This document shows, one piece after another, positions 34,109 to 37,861 of a stretch of 37,861 nucleotides of DNA. The position numbers were made by a program, and so were the translations under genes. The notes under the pieces are model-generated. The model made no database searches, was not told the origin of the DNA, and saw only the letters and a list, made by a program, of their open reading frames with translations. The DNA is from an uncultured bacterium (lineage in GTDB: Bacteria; Planctomycetota; UBA1135; GCA-002686595). The stretch is taken from contig CALBMX010000117.1 in the NCBI GenBank assembly GCA_937896235.1, positions 1 through 37,861 on the forward strand, read 5' to 3'. Every line of letters begins with the position of its first letter. Positions within the stretch are counted from its first letter, which is position 1.

Positions 34109-35092
34109 ATGCCAGTCGCGAAAACTAGCCTCACATCTGCCCTAAAGCTCTTCGGAGACGGGACTAGGTTGCGCATGCTCGCTCTTTTGAGTGAGGAAGA
34201 GTTGACCGTGGGAGAGCTGACACGCTCGCTGGATCTCTCTCAGAGTCGAGTCTCCAACCACCTACGCCTCCTGCGAGACGCCGGGCTGCTAGCCGAGCGC
34301 CACCGCGGTACGACCTGCCACCTGAGGCTTGCGAGCAGCCCAACCGCGAGCGACATCTTGGCGCGCCTGTGGAATGTTTTGGGGGCTGAGTTGGAGAACA
34401 TCCCCGAGCACGCCGCCGACCTCGCTCGGCTGTCAAGGGTCCGCGCGGAGCGGACACCAGGACAGGCGGCGTTCTTTAATCAGCTGGCCGGAGAATGGGA
34501 CAACCGGGCAGGAGATTTCACTTCGGGGATCGGGCGCACCCGAGCTCTTTTGAACCTGTTCCCTCGCGAGCGGGTTTTCGCTGATATTGGCTGTGGTACG
34601 GGATATATGTCCCGGCCGCTACTGGGCAATGTCGAGCGTTTGATCTTGGTCGACACTTCCGATGGAATGCTCTCCGAGGCAAAAGTGAGACTCTCCTCGG
34701 AAGCACGTGGGACCAGCTTGGAATTCCGACCAGGGGATTGTTCCAAACTCCCGATAGAAGATGGCGAACTCAACGGTCTTGTCGCTGGGCTCCTCTTACA
34801 CCATATTGAGGACCTCACGGGCGCAATCGCCGAAATGTACCGCTGCCTACGGCCCGGCGGTAGCGCGGCGATTTTAGAGCTCGCACCTCACAATCAAACC
34901 TGGATGCACTCCGAACTGGGAGACCTGCATCTGGGCCTAGAACCACGGGATGTCGCGGCCGCCTTCGAGCGCGCCGGATTCGTCAATTGCGTCTTGGACG
35001 CAGTCGACGATCGCTATCGGCCGACCTCCCCCACGGATGAGGTTTCCGACCTTTCCATGTTCCTCTTTCGCGGAACGAAACCCGGCGGCTAA
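34109..35092 (+). CDS. ArsR-family regulator fused to SAM-dependent methyltransferase
   Basis: A 327-residue fusion. Residues about 8-75 form an ArsR-type winged helix (ALKLFGDGTRLRMLALL, SQSRVSNHLRLLRDAGLL). Residues about 125-320 form a class I methyltransferase with SAM motif FADIGCGTGYMS (157-168), acidic LVDTSDGM (about 180-187) and HHIEDLTGAIAEMYRCLRPGG. The typical ArsR metal-site CxC motif is absent. It is followed after 96 bp by ahcY on the same strand, so a SAM/SAH-sensing role, similar in logic to SahR regulators of the methionine cycle, is plausible. It could instead be a real methyltransferase that represses its own gene. ATG start at 34109. Confidence 0.85.
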   Translation: MPVAKTSLTSALKLFGDGTRLRMLALLSEEELTVGELTRSLDLSQSRVSNHLRLLRDAGLLAERHRGTTCHLRLASSPTASDILARLWNVLGAELENIPEHAADLARLSRVRAERTPGQAAFFNQLAGEWDNRAGDFTSGIGRTRALLNLFPRERVFADIGCGTGYMSRPLLGNVERLILVDTSDGMLSEAKVRLSSEARGTSLEFRPGDCSKLPIEDGELNGLVAGLLLHHIEDLTGAIAEMYRCLRPGGSAAILELAPHNQTWMHSELGDLHLGLEPRDVAAAFERAGFVNCVLDAVDDRYRPTSPTDEVSDLSMFLFRGTKPGG

Positions 35093-35188
35093 GCTCTTCG
35101 CTTCGCGGCTCTGAATCAACTCTACTCCACGGCCCATTTTTCTAGGGCAAACCTAGCGCGTTCACGGCGCAACAACAAAACGATTCCA

Positions 35189-36658
35189 ATGACCACTACC
35201 CTGACCGCAAGCGACTTCAAGGTTGCCGATTTAAAACTGGCCGCTTATGGCCGTCGCGAGATCGAGATGGCCGAGATTGAAATGCCTGGCCTGATGTCAC
35301 TCCGCACGGAGTACGCCGGTAAGTTCCCTTTGAAGGGTGCGCGCATCACCGGCTCGCTCCACATGACGATTCAGACGGCGGTCTTGATCGAAACGCTTGT
35401 GGACCTTGGCGCCGAAGTTCGTTGGGCCTCATGCAACATCTTCTCGACCCAAGATCACGCGGCCGCCGCCATCGCCGTTGGCCCGAACGGAACTGTGGAC
35501 GCTCCTAGCGGCGTGCCCGTTTTCGCGTGGATGGGTGAGAACCTGACCGAGTTCTGGTGGTGCACCGAGCAGTCGCTCACCTGGCCTAACGGAACCATGC
35601 CGAACATGATCCTAGACGACGGCGGCGACGCCACCATGATGGTTCTCAAGGGCGCTGAGTGGGAAGCGAACGGCGTGCCCGAGGTTAGCAAGGAGTCCGA
35701 TCCTGAAGATTGGTATGAGCTCGTCCAGAACCTTAAGGGTTCCATCGCTGCCGACAACACGAAGTGGACCCGCATCTCTAAAGAGATCCTAGGTGTCACC
35801 GAAGAGACCACGACTGGCGTTCACCGCCTTTACGAGCTTCAGGAAGCTGGCGAGCTGCCCTTCCCCGCGATCAACGTCAACGACGCTGTGACCAAGAGTA
35901 AGTTCGACAACGTCTACGGCTGCCGTCACTCTCTTGTGGACGGAATCATGCGGGCCACGGACGTCATGCTCGCCGGTAAGATCGCAGTGATCTGCGGTTA
36001 CGGCGATGTCGGCAAAGGATCCGCGCAATCGATGCGTGGTCAAGGTGCTCGTGTTGTAATCACCGAGATCGATCCGATCTGTGCGCTACAGGCATTGATG
36101 GAAGGCTACGAGGTCAACACCCTGGAAAACGTAGTCGAGAAAGGAGACATCTTTATCACGACCACCGGCAACAAGGACATCATCACCGCGGCGGACATGA
36201 ACCGGATGAAGCACAACGCCATCGTTGGCAACATCGGTCACTTTGACAACGAGATCGAGATGGCTGCTCTTGCCCGCACGCCTGGTATCACGAAGATCAA
36301 CCTCAAGAACCCCAAGGAGCACGGCAACCAGGTCGACCAGTGGGTTTTCGAGGATGGTCACGCCGTCATCGTCCTTGCTGAGGGCCGCCTGCTCAACCTT
36401 GGTTGCGCTACGGGCCACCCGTCCTTTGTGATGTCGAACAGCTTTACCAACCAGGTGATGGCTCAGATCGAGATCTTCTGCAACCCGGGCAAGTACGGCA
36501 ACGAGGTCATCTTGCTTCCGAAGGAGCTCGACGAGAAAGTCGCGCGCCTGCACCTTGGCAAGCTCGGCGCTAATCTAACGGTATTGACGGCCGAACAGTC
36601 GGCCTACCTAAAGATCCCAGTTGGGGGCCCTTACAAGCCTTCACACTACCGCTACTAA
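35189..36658 (+). CDS. ahcY: Adenosylhomocysteinase (SAH hydrolase)
   Basis: Splits S-adenosylhomocysteine to adenosine and homocysteine, relieving product inhibition of methyltransferases. The 489-residue protein has the N-terminal substrate domain ([36 protein letters not shown]), the [12 protein letters not shown] and [12 protein letters not shown] segments, NAD motif [12 protein letters not shown] at about residue 270, and the C-terminal PYKPSHYRY. Length fits the longer bacterial form with an insertion. ATG start at 35189. EgtD, EgtD-like and RNA methyltransferases in this window would all feed it. A small repeat ctagg/cctag (35142-35156) precedes it, and a strong terminator follows. Confidence 0.97.
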   Translation: MTTTLTASDFKVADLKLAAYGRREIEMAEIEMPGLMSLRTEYAGKFPLKGARITGSLHMTIQTAVLIETLVDLGAEVRWASCNIFSTQDHAAAAIAVGPNGTVDAPSGVPVFAWMGENLTEFWWCTEQSLTWPNGTMPNMILDDGGDATMMVLKGAEWEANGVPEVSKESDPEDWYELVQNLKGSIAADNTKWTRISKEILGVTEETTTGVHRLYELQEAGELPFPAINVNDAVTKSKFDNVYGCRHSLVDGIMRATDVMLAGKIAVICGYGDVGKGSAQSMRGQGARVVITEIDPICALQALMEGYEVNTLENVVEKGDIFITTTGNKDIITAADMNRMKHNAIVGNIGHFDNEIEMAALARTPGITKINLKNPKEHGNQVDQWVFEDGHAVIVLAEGRLLNLGCATGHPSFVMSNSFTNQVMAQIEIFCNPGKYGNEVILLPKELDEKVARLHLGKLGANLTVLTAEQSAYLKIPVGGPYKPSHYRY

Positions 36659-36701
36659 ACCAAAAAACTCTCGTCCTGATAGGACGATTGGATTCATAAA
36701 G

Positions 36702-36736
36702 AAGGCCGTCATCGCTTTGCGTTGACGGCCTTTTTT
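36702..36736 (+). terminator. Intrinsic terminator after ahcY
   Basis: The stem aaggccgtca (36702-36711) pairs with tgacggcctt (36723-36732) around an 11-base loop, and the T-run at 36731-36736 overlaps and follows the stem. A standard rho-independent terminator 43 bp after the ahcY stop. Confidence 0.92.
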
Positions 36737-36981
36737 GGGATTTACTCGACTCTATCGGCCACTAAGGAGATGGCTACATCTTGATAGGTGTCAAGCCTTC
36801 TTGCTCCTCTTGACGGCTTCCGGAGGCTAAAACGGGTCATGGGACCCTGTCGCGTAAAATCTCGGTGGATATATCATGACCTATAGGTCCTGTTCTGCCG
36901 AAGGGGCTGATAGTCAACTGCCACGGACGGGTCTTCCACGACTCTCCCCTACTACCTTTAGCCTTCGAAGTAACTCAAACG
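36737..36981. promoter_or_regulatory. Upstream region of the NIT-domain gene with a 12-bp palindrome
   Basis: No coding frame is convincing here. The only clear element is the perfect palindrome gacctataggtc (36878-36889), about 90 bp before the ATG at 36982. It may be an operator or a chance dyad. No sigma28-type flagellar promoter was recognised. Confidence 0.4.
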
Positions 36982-37861
36982 ATGTTTTTCAATTACCTCT
37001 CCAACAGCTCCGTCAGCAGAAAAATGACGGTTCTATCCGGCGTCCCCCTTCTTGGCTTACTGTGTTTCGCAACCGCCGGGTTCTGGACAAAGTGGGAAGG
37101 CAGAGCTGCCGCCGACCGGATTGGAGACCTAGGGGAGCTTTCCACTGAGATCAGTGCATTTGTGCACGAGACCCAAAAGGAGCGGGGAGCGACGGCAATC
37201 TTCCTAAGTAGCCATGGTGAGAACTTTGGCCCGGAATTGGAAAGCCAGAGAAAGCTGACAGATCAACAGTTTGGCTCACTGCAGCCGCGCCTGGCCGAGC
37301 TCGACGGCGCTAGCTTTGATTCGGTCTTTGGAAAGCTTCAAAGTGATGCGCTCACATCTCTGGATGGAATCGCTGCCATGCGAAGCGAGGTGGATGGACT
37401 TTCTGTACCTGGCGCACAAGCTATCGGATTTTATACGAACATGAACGGCTCGCTCTTGGACATGGTGTCCAAGTTGCCGTCTTTTGACAAGACGGGTATG
37501 TTTGCCTCTGATCTAAGTGCCTATTCGAGCTTCTTGTACTCGAAAGAGCGAGCGGGTATCGAACGCGCCTTGATGTGTAAGGCGTTCGGAGCTGACATTG
37601 CTAGCGAGGCCGACATCTCGAAAATCCTAGGGCTTGTCAAGGAACAGGATGACTTCCTAGCGAGCTTCAGAGCCTTTGCCAGTGAGGACGGCATTGCCTT
37701 TTTGGACGGGTCTCTTAGCGGTGACCATATGGCCGAAATCGAATCGTATCGAAACGCTGTTCGTGGTCGATCCGCGCGTGCGGCCATCGTCCAGGACATG
37801 CAAGAGTTGATGGGTTATGGTGGGTTGATTCACAACTACAAGAACCTTGTGCTGCGAGGCA
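36982..37861 (+). CDS. NIT (nitrate/nitrite-sensing) domain sensor, 5' part
   Basis: An open frame from ATG 36982 runs past the right edge (293 codons visible). A membrane segment (about 15-36, VLSGVPLLGLLCFATAGFW) leads into an extracytoplasmic helical domain. FVHETQKERGATAIFLSS and, later, YSSFLYSKERAGIERALM are the paired motifs of the NIT domain, which senses small molecules such as nitrate or nitrite. Such domains precede HAMP plus chemoreceptor, kinase or cyclase output modules; the output lies outside the window, so the type cannot be told. A methyl-accepting chemotaxis protein is the most common case. Confidence 0.8.
   Translation, partial: MFFNYLSNSSVSRKMTVLSGVPLLGLLCFATAGFWTKWEGRAAADRIGDLGELSTEISAFVHETQKERGATAIFLSSHGENFGPELESQRKLTDQQFGSLQPRLAELDGASFDSVFGKLQSDALTSLDGIAAMRSEVDGLSVPGAQAIGFYTNMNGSLLDMVSKLPSFDKTGMFASDLSAYSSFLYSKERAGIERALMCKAFGADIASEADISKILGLVKEQDDFLASFRAFASEDGIAFLDGSLSGDHMAEIESYRNAVRGRSARAAIVQDMQELMGYGGLIHNYKNLVLRG

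Noticed and set aside
35093..35188. SAM or SAH riboswitch before ahcY
   Set aside because: The 96-bp gap shows only a 5-bp ctagg/cctag repeat and none of the conserved cores of known SAM/SAH riboswitches that I could recognise.
1..37861. CRISPR array or complete insertion sequence
   Set aside because: No regularly spaced direct repeats and no intact transposase with terminal inverted repeats were found by reading.

Overview
The window looks like chromosomal DNA from a member of the Planctomycetota or a related PVC lineage. This is an inference. It rests on a DUF1080 (3-keto-disaccharide hydrolase) lipoprotein, a very long Gre factor with an N-terminal extension like that of the chlamydial protein, weak or absent Shine-Dalgarno sites, several non-ATG starts, and moderately high G+C. 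No rRNA gene or complete mobile element was seen, and no CRISPR array.

Layout. (1) Positions 1-7629, minus strand: alaS, rpmF, plsX, fabH, fabD, fabG and a truncated acpP. This is the conserved L32/phospholipid/type II fatty-acid cluster, with intercistronic hairpins. (2) recA at 7913-9031 ends in a very long terminator hairpin. (3) Positions 9253-13450, minus: a lipoprotein with scattered HEAT-like sequence, a UPF0104-type membrane flippase and a PfkB sugar kinase form an apparent operon, followed after a terminator by the DUF1080 lipoprotein. (4) tmRNA (ssrA) at 13857-14211, minus, with proposed tag ADNYSLAA. (5) Positions 14543-19285, plus: a tightly packed four-gene operon with the ergothioneine genes egtB and egtD followed by an ABC ATPase and a permease/substrate-binding fusion of the OpuC/EgtUV type. 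(6) Positions 19421-21496: a decayed transposase, smpB, tRNA-Leu(CAG), rsmG and tRNA-Trp(CCA). (7) pcnB, then two tandem paralogous exported proteins of unknown family (23125-25587). (8) Positions 25643-30263, minus: a BaiN/YhiN-type flavoprotein, a dihydrouridine synthase, and an exported amidohydrolase-fold protein that has lost its metal ligands. (9) Positions 30392-36658, plus: an RlmI-type methyltransferase, the giant Gre factor, an ArsR-methyltransferase fusion preceded by a strong palindrome, and ahcY. (10) The 5' part of a NIT-domain sensor runs off the right edge.

Most of the window is housekeeping: lipid synthesis, translation and ribosome rescue, recombination, the SAM cycle. The most interesting parts are the combined ergothioneine synthesis and uptake operon, the ArsR-methyltransferase/ahcY module with its candidate operator, the pseudoenzyme amidohydrolase, the paralogous secreted pair, and the oversized Gre protein. 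tmRNA and SmpB, which work together, lie about 6 kb apart on the same strand.
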